From positions 2,232,001 through 2,296,000 of the forward strand of contig OY725504.1 in NCBI GenBank assembly GCA_963281255.1: DNA of 64,000 bases, written 5' to 3'. Below the pieces are notes generated by a model, which saw only the letters and a list, made by a program, of their open reading frames with translations, was not told where the DNA came from and ran no database searches. Of the stretch, positions 11,791 through 20,918 are shown one piece after another. Position 1 is the stretch's first letter; each line of letters begins with the position of its first letter. The DNA comes from Aphrocallistes beatrix. Its lineage: Eukaryota > Porifera > Hexactinellida > Sceptrulophora > Aphrocallistidae. The translations under genes and the position numbers were made by a program.

Positions 11791-14232
11791 TTAAGGATAC
11801 CGCCCTCGAAAAAACATATGATTTGGCTTACAGCATACGATGAAAGTAGAGCTATAAGAGATGTTAAGCGTGGGGAGGTATCTCCATCAAGAAATACTGG
11901 CACATTCCAAAGCGTTTTTGATTCTCATTTCTAGTTTTTGAGATACAGTGTCTCAAAGTCTGTTTTTGCGTTTTCCGCTAGCACATCTTAATGGTAGAAA
12001 TTTGGGCACTCAAGGAATTGTTTAGGACAAACCAAGGAATCAAATGCTTCCAAAATCGAATCATAGATAGTATACAATATTTCCAAATTCATAGGACCAG
12101 AAGAAAGTTAAAATGACAAAAATTGTAAATTTTATCAGGTCCAAAAAAAAAGGGCCAAGAAAGGGCGAAAAATGTCTGTTTTTGGGGGAAATCAGGAATA
12201 AAATCACCGAGTTAGAATATCTCAAAAAAATGGTGGTCCTACGTTCATCGCCTAATGATATGGAACAACTCTTGATATTTTCAAACTTCTATCTCAAACC
12301 AAATTTGAGAAATAATTCTGTAAAGAAAGTCAATTTTGAAATTTTAAAGTCCCGAATATAGAGATGTTAAGTTTAGGTGTTAAGAAGAATGTAAAATGAG
12401 CTATTAATAATGAACAAAAGCATTCACAGACGTTTATTCGCATTCATGCTGCTGATTTAGGTATATTAGAACCAAATATTTACAAAAAATAGCAAAAGTA
12501 CCGTGAAAATCCACACATTTCCTTGAGGCCCCTAACTCCGAATATTTTGAGATAATTGTAAACAATAATTCATATTCCTGGCGCTGCGAAGTATAATCTA
12601 TCAGTTTAGAATGAATAAAAAGCTTCCAAAAAGTATATTAGGAAGTTAGAGCGAAAGTCCACGACTTTTAGTTTCGAAGTTAAGATTTTCGAAAATGCTA
12701 CGTCATCACATGACAAAAATCTAAAACTTAACATTCCATAGGGTGTGGTACAATTATTATCAAAGAATCATATATGTACACTCATAAAAAGTATATTAGG
12801 AAGTGAGAACTAAGAATTTGGACTTATATTTACAGAGATAGAGAGATATCTCTTTTTGGACCCTAAATGGGGGTTTTGACCGAATCTGCGAGGTCCAAGG
12901 CCAGAACTTTCAAAATAATTATCAAAAGTTCTCCAATTTTTCTGTACATATTATTAACGGCAATTGTATTCACTATTTAGCATAATAGCTAAATTTGGAC
13001 ACATATTTAATGATTAGATTCGCCATTTTCTAATAGATTCAAAGTTCTCCATAGAATTTGTATTACAATTAAATCAATGATAAGTCGAGAATTATTTATT
13101 TTTTGACAAAGGAATGTTCGAGGAACCTATATATTTTCGCATATATCCTTTTATTTAAGGATATAATATATTACAAGCGCGCTTCGCTTTCTTGCGCTGC
13201 GCGGCTTGCAGACACTGATTTACCCAGTGGGCGCTTGCGGATAGTAGAGAAACAATACGTCGCTTTCTTGTTTTATACTGAGTACGCTGAATTGTCATTT
13301 GTCTACGGTTACATTGATGAAATCAGAACTGTAGCAGAAATTGTTTCGTGATAAATATAATTTACTTCGTATTAAGTCAACTAATCTGAATGTAAGCTCA
13401 ATTTGAATACACAAAGTTCACATTGCTAAAGATTATTATACTTAATAAATAATCAATTCCAGTCACTGTCGTTAAAAGTTATTTTATGATCGAATTGATT
13501 GATCGTAGCATATAACACACTTTAATTGTTGTTAACGATGAAATTATAGACTCAAAATAGCAGTATTCAATCATTTATATGAAATAGACCAATGAAAGAC
13601 CAATCAATGAAATAGACAAATCAAGTCAATCAATTCGGACAAACAAACAAACAAACAAAAAATCCTAGAGTTTTAATATATAAGATATATCTACAATAGT
13701 TTTTAAGATATGACATCGGCCTCTTTCGGGAACTTAGAGGGATATCATGAACGAACTTTACCTATAATAAGCGATATCTCAATAACAAATGGTCGGATCC
13801 GAACAAATTTTGTTTTTGAAACGATCAGAATTTTATTTCTGACCCAGTGATCGCTAAATATCTGAGATCAAACTTGCGATTTCCCGAGCATTATATAAAT
13901 GAACTCCCTTATAGAGCTATTTTGTTTGGATTTTATTTGCCCATCTTTTAAATCTTTGTGTTATATAATCTTCAAAGGTGCCAAAACAATGTTAAGGTCC
14001 TTATCATTAAAAAAATATCAAATAAGTTAAAAACTAATTGGTAAATGAGTTAAAAACCTCCAATAATTTTTCAATTTTTATTAATGCTAAACTTTAGGGG
14101 GTTATCTCACAAAAAATACCGTCCAAATAGTGCTATCAGATGGTAGACCGATCAGTAATACAATGAAATTAGCAATAAAAAAAATTGTTTTTTTTTACAC
14201 CAGGCAAGGTTTTTCGAGGACGGTATCCTTAA
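11791..14232. mobile_element. TTAA-flanked foldback element family A, with nested Helitron
   Basis: TTAA at 11791-11794 and 14229-14232 flanks ends GGATACCGCCCTCGAAAA and inverted TTTTCGAGGACGGTATCC. Sequence matches other family A copies (39561-41477, 44028-45962, 56964-58891) nearly end to end. In these copies long diverged segments recur in both arms, giving a foldback. This copy is longer because a Helitron-like element occupies 13174-13685. The TTAA duplication points to piggyBac-type mobilisation, but no transposase is encoded and the frames inside are incidental. Confidence 0.85.
13174..13685 (-). mobile_element. Helitron-like family 2, complete copy
   Basis: The 3' end reads CAAGCGCGCTTCGC on the plus strand and the 5' end is the inverse of TCTTATATATTAAAAC. 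The element is preceded by A at 13173 and followed by T at 13686, with no duplication. The empty site can be read in the family A copy near 57520-57550 (in inverse), where the same TTAA-element sequence continues uninterrupted. It shares only the terminal hairpin region with family 1; the body matches 36090-36726. No coding capacity. Confidence 0.8.
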
Positions 14233-14269
14233 AATTCTTTGAGGCCGTCATACCAGGGGCCTTATTCAC

Positions 14270-14600
14270 TAAACTTAACTTAAGTTTCGCTTAACTTAAA
14301 ACTTAAGTATAACTTAAGCAAAAACTAAGTATTTGCTTAACTTTAAGCAAAAACTAAGTATTTGCTTAACTTTAAGCAAAAACTAAGTATTTGCTTAACT
14401 TTGAGCAAAAACTAAGTATTTGCTTAACTTTAAGCAAAACTTAAGCAAAACTTAAGTATTTGCTTAAACTTAAGCAAAACTTAAGTTAAACTTAAGTTTT
14501 GCTTAAGTTGGTATTCACTAAGCTAAACCGCAAAAACTAAGTATTTGCTTAACTTTAAGCAAAATCTAAGTATTTGCTTAACTTGAGAAATAGCCAAGAA
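14270..14600. repeat. Harbinger left subterminal repeat array
   Basis: Repeated units of about 30 bp containing GCAAAAACTAAGTATTTGC and GCTTAACTTTAA. Related units recur inverted at 17630-17960. Such arrays are plausible binding sites for the element's own DNA-binding proteins; that role is inferred. Confidence 0.8.
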
Positions 14601-14750
14601 TTTGCTTGCTTTACAAAAATGTCAAGAATTTAATACTTTTGAATTTTCCAAATGCAATCACTATCAAGTTCCATGGTTAAATTATATGAACAATAGTCCT
14701 ATTAAATAGTTATAAATTTCTGAAGAAATATTCTAGTTTAGTTAGATTTC

Positions 14751-15806
14751 ATGGCTTCTGCACTAAGTTTACTTGAGATTGAAATTGAAATTATTGAAAA
14801 CAGTTTACGTCGCCAAAGAGTTTTTAGGGATCGACTTAACCCAATGGAGGCATATTCTGACTTCGATTTTATCGCTAGATACAGAATAACGAAGTATATG
14901 TTTGTAAACCTCTTGAACAACATTTCCATCAAACTTCATTGATCTACTGCTCGTTCCCACTCAATCGCTCCAGCAACACAACTAGCTGTAGCTCTGCAGT
15001 TCTTAGCTACTGGAACTTTTCAGACAGTTATCGCATCCGCACATGGAATCTCGCAAACGTCTGTATCGAGATGCGTAACTGCTGTGACTAAAGCATTAAC
15101 CAGCATAGCTCCAGCATATATCAAATTTCCGAATACAACTCGACAAAGGGTCATTCAAGAATATTTCTTAAAGAAATACAAGTTCCCACTAGTTCTTGGA
15201 TGTATTGATGGCTCCCATGTTCCCATCCTTGCGCCATCAACGAATGAGGATCTCTATGTTAACCGAAAGGGATTTCACTCTATAAACATCCAAGCAATTT
15301 GTGACCATGAATTTCGCTTCATCAATGCTGTTGTCAAATGGCCCGGCTGCACTCATGATGCTTTTATTTGGCGTCAATCAGGCATCAACCGGGAGATAAC
15401 AAGTGGTGGGATTGAAACTGTCCATGGATGCCTCTTAGGTGATAGTGCGTATGGATTACGTACTAAGTTAATGACTCCTATAACTTCTCCAGTTACACCT
15501 GGGCAAAGAAGGTATAATCGGGCTTTCCTTAAAGTTCGTCAAACAATTGAGTGCACTTTCGGTATTTGGAAGAGCCGTTGGAGGTCCATGGATAGAACAG
15601 GAGGGACTCTCTGTTATAGTCCTGAAAAATGCTGTAAAATAATCATCGCTACTATGGTGCTGCATAACATGTGTATCGACCATGGCCTCCTGACCGAACT
15701 CGAAGCAACAATGGATGAACCCACTCCTGACATTGATTATCTGCAGGAACCTTCAGAAAATGGTATCATAATGAGGGAAGCTATAGTAACTGAATTTTTC
15801 CAGTAA
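14751..15806 (+). pseudogene. Harbinger DDE transposase (HARBI1-like) with one premature stop
   Basis: The frame runs 351 codons from ATG at 14751 to TAA at 15806, broken only by TGA at 14940-14942. Downstream of that stop the same frame is open for the whole catalytic domain. VLGCIDGSHVPI holds the first Asp, WPGCTHDAFIW the second and QTIECTFGIWKSRW the Glu, the DDE_Tnp_4 triad of HARBI1-like nucleases. IATMVLHNMC near the C-terminus is also typical. An N-terminal helical segment and a helix-turn-helix-like part (ISQTSVSRCV) precede the core. TGA is one transition away from CGA (Arg), so this copy was probably inactivated recently. Restart at ATG 15084 would give a shorter 240-residue protein lacking the N-terminus. 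Confidence 0.92.
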
Positions 15807-16101
15807 ATTATGCTTTATCATTGCATGTCAAATTTATGTTAATTTTATTTGACTTTACATTGTATTGAATTCCAATCACCCATTCTTAATACATTTTAAT
15901 ATACAGTTGAAACCGCTTCGTCGGAACACTTTCAGAGTACGGTAGCTCTCGATTATCCGATATGATGTCCCGATTCAAGATGATTTTTAGTTTAAAGAAA
16001 TTATTTTCGACAATTCTATCCTGATTAAGCTGCTTCACTGTCTCAACATCATAACTAGTTATCTGAAATCATTAAGAATACAAAGTGAACAGAAATAGTA
16101 A

Positions 16102-16917
16102 TTAATAATCACTGGAACTTGGAGGATAGAAAGGTCCTGAAGGGAAACTCTTAGGGTAGGATGGCGGAGCAAATGGTCCTGCGAATGGATGCATATGAGG
16201 CTGTGTCAAGGCAGATAACATCGCTTTTTGGTTTGCGATCATCTCTGGTAGATTCTGCAACATATCTCCTATTCTCTGCATATGCGATTCAATTCTCTCT
16301 AAACTTGACTCTATTCTTTTGACTACAGCCAACTTCTCTTCTTCCTTCTCTAACAAAATCTGTTTAGTATTTGTCAGTTGCATATCTGCAGTTGCGCCAG
16401 ATAGTGGGTACGAAAACTTTCTTTTTCGACTGGGTAGTCCCGCCAGGTTGGGTTGCTCATCATCCGTTGAAAACAGAGGGCTTGTGACCATTTGATCAGA
16501 ATCATGAGACACTTGGGAGTGAGTAGGTTCATTCGTGATGTCTACCCCAGAAGCGATGCCCTCAAATAATTGTTTCCCTTTGATGCTTTGGATTTTCTCC
16601 TCCAGTGGAGTTAGCTCACTTCCAGGGGGACCTCCGCCAGTTTTTTTCATCGAAGCAAGCTTATCGGCAATTAGTGGTTTATGCTTGCTCAGGAGGTTGG
16701 ACCACTTTTTGAGGACATCGTCTCGATTCCTTGATGTGCCATGAAGTGTTGACAATCCAGACGCGACTTCATCCCAAACTGTGTTCTTCTCTTCGAAATT
16801 GAAGGAAGCACTCAAACTGCCAAACAGTTGGGATTTTTTCTCCTGAATTAAATCCACTAAGGAGTTTATTTCTTCAGAGGAAAAGTTTTTCGCCCGGGGT
16901 TTGGATTTTTCTGCCAT
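16102..16917 (-). CDS. Harbinger-associated Myb/SANT-like DNA-binding protein
   Basis: An intact 271-codon frame starts MAEKSKPRAKNFSSEEI. Residues about 10-80 form a Myb/SANT-like trihelix, seen in FSSEEINSLVDLI, VWDEVASGLSTL and RDDVLKKWSNLLSKHK. This is the arrangement of NAIF1-like proteins and of the second protein of Harbinger elements. The middle is Ser/Thr-rich with a basic SRKRKF stretch. A predicted coiled coil follows (about 180-230, LLEKEEEKLAVVKRIESSLE), then a Pro-rich tail. In this superfamily the Myb-like partner is known to carry the transposase to the nucleus and to terminal DNA. It is transcribed convergently with the transposase and has no lesion, in contrast to its neighbour. 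Confidence 0.88.
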   Translation of the reverse strand: MAEKSKPRAKNFSSEEINSLVDLIQEKKSQLFGSLSASFNFEEKNTVWDEVASGLSTLHGTSRNRDDVLKKWSNLLSKHKPLIADKLASMKKTGGGPPGSELTPLEEKIQSIKGKQLFEGIASGVDITNEPTHSQVSHDSDQMVTSPLFSTDDEQPNLAGLPSRKRKFSYPLSGATADMQLTNTKQILLEKEEEKLAVVKRIESSLERIESHMQRIGDMLQNLPEMIANQKAMLSALTQPHMHPFAGPFAPPSYPKSFPSGPFYPPSSSDY

Positions 16918-17035
16918 TAGTTTCAGTATTTCTTATTCCGTGAGATGTTTCGAATTTATTTTGTTCTTGTTTCCAGCAGTAGTTTATATAGTAGTTTGTT
17001 TTCAGATGTTTGTTCTGGAAAACGTTTGTAGAATA

Positions 17036-17476
17036 ATTATTCATATTCTATAGTAGTTATTCGCTAACTTCCATTTAGATCACATACTTAAGTATCATCA
17101 TTTTAATACGTCATGGATGTCATGGATATATTTAGACAATTCGATTCTTTACGCATCTCAATCACTCTTCGAAAACATTTGTATTCTAATAATATTCTAG
17201 CAGTTATTCGCCAGCTTCCAATTAGATCATTTTAATACGTCATGGATGTATGGATATATTTAGACAATTAGATTCTTTACGCATCTCAATCACTCTTCGA
17301 AAACATTTGTATTCTAATAATATTCTAGCAGTTACTCGCCAGCTTCCAATTAGATCATTTTAATACGTCATGGATGTCATGGATATATTTAGACAATTAT
17401 ATTATTTACGCATCTCAATCACTCTTTGAAAACATTTGTATTCTAATAATATTCTAGCAGTTATTCGCCAACTTTC
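17036..17476. repeat. Three-copy tandem repeat of about 128 bp
   Basis: The block containing CATCTCAATCACTCTTCGAA starts at 17154, 17282 and 17411, a period of 128-129 bp, with few differences between copies. It lies in the Harbinger transposon between the Myb-like gene's start and the right subterminal array, in its putative promoter flank. Confidence 0.85.
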
Positions 17477-17629
17477 ATTTTAATACCACAGATAGAACTG
17501 ACAAAACACTCCTAGCGCGGCAATGATTCATACAACAGAAATAAAAATTGCCTACAAGCTTTTATATTAATTTATAGACCGACGAAACAGGATTTACAAA
17601 ATAATTTAAGAGTTAAGTCAACCCCAGAC

Positions 17630-17960
17630 ATGACTTAAGTTTAAAACTAAATATTTGCTTAAGTTTAAGCAAATACTTAGTTTTTGTTTAAAGTTTAAGC
17701 AAATACTTAGTTTTTGCTTAAAGTTAAGCAAATACTTAGTTTTTGCTTAAGTTTAGCTTAGTGAAAACCAACTTAAGCAAAACTTAAGTTTAACTTAAGT
17801 TTTGCTTAACTTTAAGCAAATACTTAAGTTTTGCTTAAGTTTAAGCAAATACTTAGTTTTTGCTTAAGTTTAAGCAAATACTTAGTTTTTGCTTAAGTTT
17901 AAGCAAATACTTAGTTTTTGCTTAAAGTTAAGCAAAACTTAAGTCAAGAAGTTTAGTGAA
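17630..17960. repeat. Harbinger right subterminal repeat array
   Basis: Units such as GCAAATACTTAGTTTTTGC repeat every 30 bp or so, in inverse orientation to those at the left end. Confidence 0.8.
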
Positions 17961-18209
17961 TAAGGGCCCTGCAGCTGCAGGGTTGGGTTTTGTCCGTCCA
18001 AAATAGGTTTTGGACAGGGCAGTGGACAAAACCTGGTTTTAACCGGTTAAAACCGGACAAAACTGGACAAAACCTAATAGAAACTGTAAATCATTGCAGT
18101 GGGTACGAAACAGTTTAGGATGGAAAGAGAGCGAGGACAATGAATGGATTTTCTTGCTAACGCCTGTTTATTACCATAACTATATTTTGTATTCGATTTA
18201 TCATGGAAG

Positions 18210-18440
18210 ACACGAACAACACTTGGACAAAACCTGGACAAAACTTGGATAAAACTTGGACAAAACCTGGACAAAACTTGGACAAAACTTGGACAAAACC
18301 TGGACAAAACTTGGACAAAACTTGGACAAAACCTGGACAAAACTTGGACAAAACCTGGACAAAACTTGGATATAACCTGGACAAAACCTGGACAAAACTT
18401 GGACAAAACTTGGACAAAACCTGGACAAAACTTGGACAAA
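18210..18440. repeat. 11-bp minisatellite GGACAAAACYT
   Basis: About twenty tandem copies of GGACAAAACCT / GGACAAAACTT, with rare variants such as GGATAAAAC and GGATATAAC. Because 11 is not a multiple of 3 and the unit lacks stops in several frames, long spurious frames arise on both strands (for instance runs of DKTWTKPGQN). It is the interior of the hAT-type MITE. Confidence 0.95.
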
Positions 18441-18583
18441 ACCGTTAATGAGGAATATGAATTAAATTTTGAGGTTTTGTCCAGTTTTGTCCACCCAAGA
18501 GGTTTTGGACAGGAAGGTTTTAACCTGGTTAAAACCACTAGGTTTTGTCCAAGTGGACAAAACCTGCCAACCCTGCGTCATAC

Positions 18584-19445
18584 CCACAAAAAGTTAGAAA
18601 CAAAATATTGACGAAGACTAAGAGATCGAGAGTAGAATACGAGGATAGAAAGAGATGAGAGCGAGCTATCACGAACATCATCTATTTTACTGTTATTTTA
18701 ACAGTTTGTTACAAAAGAAACAAATTATTGTTGTTCTGAATGATATTGAAAATTTATAAAGTTGAATTCAATTACATTGTTAGATTTATGAGTGATAACA
18801 TCAGGAAATGGAAGTCTTGAGGTATTAAATAGCTTTTAAGCTAAGCAGATATATTTTTAAGAAAAATGAAGCCATCCTGAAATTATAATAATCTTCCCAA
18901 ACATATTTTTAATATATTACACGAAGTTAAAGTTCACTGTCAATAATTTTGGGATATACTGTAAACAAAATTTTTGAAAAATCCCTGTGACCACCCCCTG
19001 ACTGTAAATTCCCATTCCTGCCAATCTCGGTTGGACCAACCATAACATACTCGATTAGGTTTTAATGATACTCGTATTTAGCATTAAATTTGGAGAGAAT
19101 TGAGGGGTCACATGACCATATTCGAGCTGAATATTTTCTTGACGATGCATGAATGTGCAACATCCCAATCTCAAACCTCCTAGTAACCTCATCGAGTGAC
19201 TCCTTGTTTGAAAATTGCCCAAACATGCCAAAGTGGCACGGGCTAAATTTTGGCCAAAGGGGCCCCCGAGAACTCAAAACCACCAAAAAAGTTCCTACTT
19301 CTCAGTTTTCGGTTCGGTTGATCCCAAGTGGTCCTGGACTATCAAGGGAGAATACAAATGTACTATAATGTTATGAAATTGTGCCACTATATATCCCGTT
19401 CCAGATGTTTTGCTCATTATGACGTCATCGTGATGAAATTAGAAT
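18584..19445. other. Unassigned sequence
   Basis: No supported gene. A 70-codon frame pair around 19062-19368 is open on both strands but has no recognisable domain. Confidence 0.4.
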
Positions 19446-19500
19446 AATATTGCAGAGTCAACATACTAAACAGTGTTTAGTATGCTGACTCTGCAATATT
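19446..19500. other. Near-perfect hairpin, 26-nt arms
   Basis: AATATTGCAGAGTCA and following CATACTAAAC pair with the mirror arm across a 3-base AGT loop, with one mismatch (25 of 26). The stem begins and ends in AATATT. Nearby sequence (GACGTCATCGTGATGAAATT, GACTCATCATGACG) resembles the body of Helitron-like family 1, so a transposon origin is likely. A transcribed small-RNA hairpin is possible but unsupported. Confidence 0.8.
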
Positions 19501-19758
19501 CTGTAACATCTACCATTTGTTCACTACAATCTTATCGTATTCCCGAGAAATGAATCTTATTAGGAAATGATAACGTGATTTTTATTCTGGCTGACTCATC
19601 ATGACGCTAGCATAATTTTGGGGAACATCCATACTGAAATTTTATCGCTCTTAAGTTGTACCCTATAACATAACCTTCGTAGGAAAAACTTTTAAATATG
19701 AAAAACGTTATTTATATTTCTAGCTACATAATTATTTTATCTACTTAATACTATAGAG

Positions 19759-20058
19759 CAGTGGTTCTCAACCTCGGCGTCGCAATTAACATTTATTGGG
19801 GTCGCCGAAAAATTTATTGAGGTATTTAATGTTACTGGTATTTAATGTTACTGACATTAATGACTTTTAATCCGAATCCTTATGGAGCTCAATTCTGGTA
19901 ACTGAACCGATGCCATGTTTTTTCCAACCACCTATGCCGAGAACAAACATAATATAATGTATATAGCCCAGTAACAATAATCAGCTCCATATAAGTATAA
20001 GTAATTCATGATGTCTTCTTTGGTGGGGTCGCGAGAGAATTTAGGCCGAGAACCACTA
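19759..20058. mobile_element. hAT MITE (CAGTGGTTCTCAA type)
   Basis: The left end CAGTGGTTCTCAACCT and the right end GCCGAGAACCACTA are inverted. The flanks CTATAGAG (19751-19758) and CTATAGAA (20059-20066) are an 8-bp duplication with one mismatch. The interior GGGGTCGC segments resemble those of the larger hAT at 29500-31623. No coding capacity. Confidence 0.85.
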
Positions 20059-20066
20059 CTATAGAA

Positions 20067-20755
20067 AACCCCATATTGTCCATTGGTAATAATATTGTAT
20101 GTCGAAAGGTTATAATCAAATGAAGAGAGTCACCAAAATACTACGTAATCATAATATTTCAGCATATTCTGAAAATCGAAAGGTTAGGTACAGATTCCAT
20201 ATAATGTCGCATCATCACCAAAACCTTTGAAGTCATTATCTTTTAAACTGTTGCCACAAGACCCTTTATGACCCGGCAGGACGACAACACTCATTTTAGA
20301 ACTGTATGTTCCAAGACTATTATATAGGATCATAGACAGTTTACTCGGGAATTATTGAGACTGCACTTTAACTTAATTTATTTTTCTTACTTTCAATACA
20401 TTATTTTAAATCATCACACCATCATACTATGTGATTATCCAGCACATCGCACCTGGACTTTCCTCAGTTCCAATTCCGTAGTCAGAATCGTGTGTTCACT
20501 TAGCGTTGATGGTTGGCTACGTCTTCAATAGAAGAATGGGGAAAGACTAAATATCTTGACCTCAACTCGCCAATTTTTCTGGTTTATCACCGATTTTCGA
20601 CCCAGGGCGAGGGGCATCTTCGACAGAGGCTCTACTTTTCATAAATAGATTTACCTACCTACTGACCGTTGAATATGATAGCGTGTCATCTCCACATATC
20701 GTTTTTACAGTTTGAGTACGTATTTCCTTTCTTAATAGATCCACTATAATACTAT
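20067..20755. other. Unassigned flank of the LTR retrotransposon
   Basis: No gene or repeat that I can support. Confidence 0.4.
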
Positions 20756-20918
20756 TGTGAAATAGTAAGGAATATCAACGAGACAATAATATAGTTAACT
20801 AGATAGCAAGTTACAAAAACTGGATTAACGTTGGTAACCTAAGCTATATACTAAATACTCATGCCTACTATATGACTACTTAGGTGAAATTACTATTGCG
20901 ACTCATAACTACATGACA
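20756..20918 (-). repeat. 3' LTR of the Gypsy element
   Basis: In the element's orientation it begins TGTCATGTAG and ends in CA after CCTTACTATTTCA. It matches 25151-25313 with few differences. The end of the coding region runs through the polypurine tract into this LTR and stops at 20893. Confidence 0.9.

Larger units (their letters stand above)
14257..17969. mobile_element. PIF/Harbinger DNA transposon, two-gene autonomous type
   Basis: Inverted termini GGGCCTTATTCACTAAACTT on the left and the matching inverse AGTTTAGTGAATAAGGGCCC on the right enclose two divergent genes. These are a DDE transposase on the plus strand and a Myb/SANT-like protein on the minus strand, the standard Harbinger pair. 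Subterminal arrays of an AACTTAAGCAAAAACTAAG-type motif are present at both ends. CAG at 14254-14256 and 17978-17980 is a candidate 3-bp target duplication, but eight bases separate it from the obvious right terminus, so I do not regard it as proven. Confidence 0.9.
14254..18575. mobile_element. hAT-type MITE split by a Harbinger transposon
   Basis: The right end finishes CCAACCCTG and the interrupted left end is CAG...CAGGGTTGG, giving inverted ends CAGGGTTGG. An exact 8-bp duplication CGTCATAC lies at 14246-14253 and 18576-18583, as expected of hAT transposition. Apart from the Harbinger insertion (14257-17969), the MITE holds GTTTTGTCC / GGACAAAAC inverted segments and a minisatellite. No hAT transposase is present, so it would have been mobilised in trans. 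Confidence 0.8.

Noticed and set aside
18074-18611. Long open frames on both strands with repeats such as FVQVLSRFCPS or DKTWTKPGQN
   Set aside because: They are translations of the 11-bp minisatellite in every frame; no start context or domain supports a protein.
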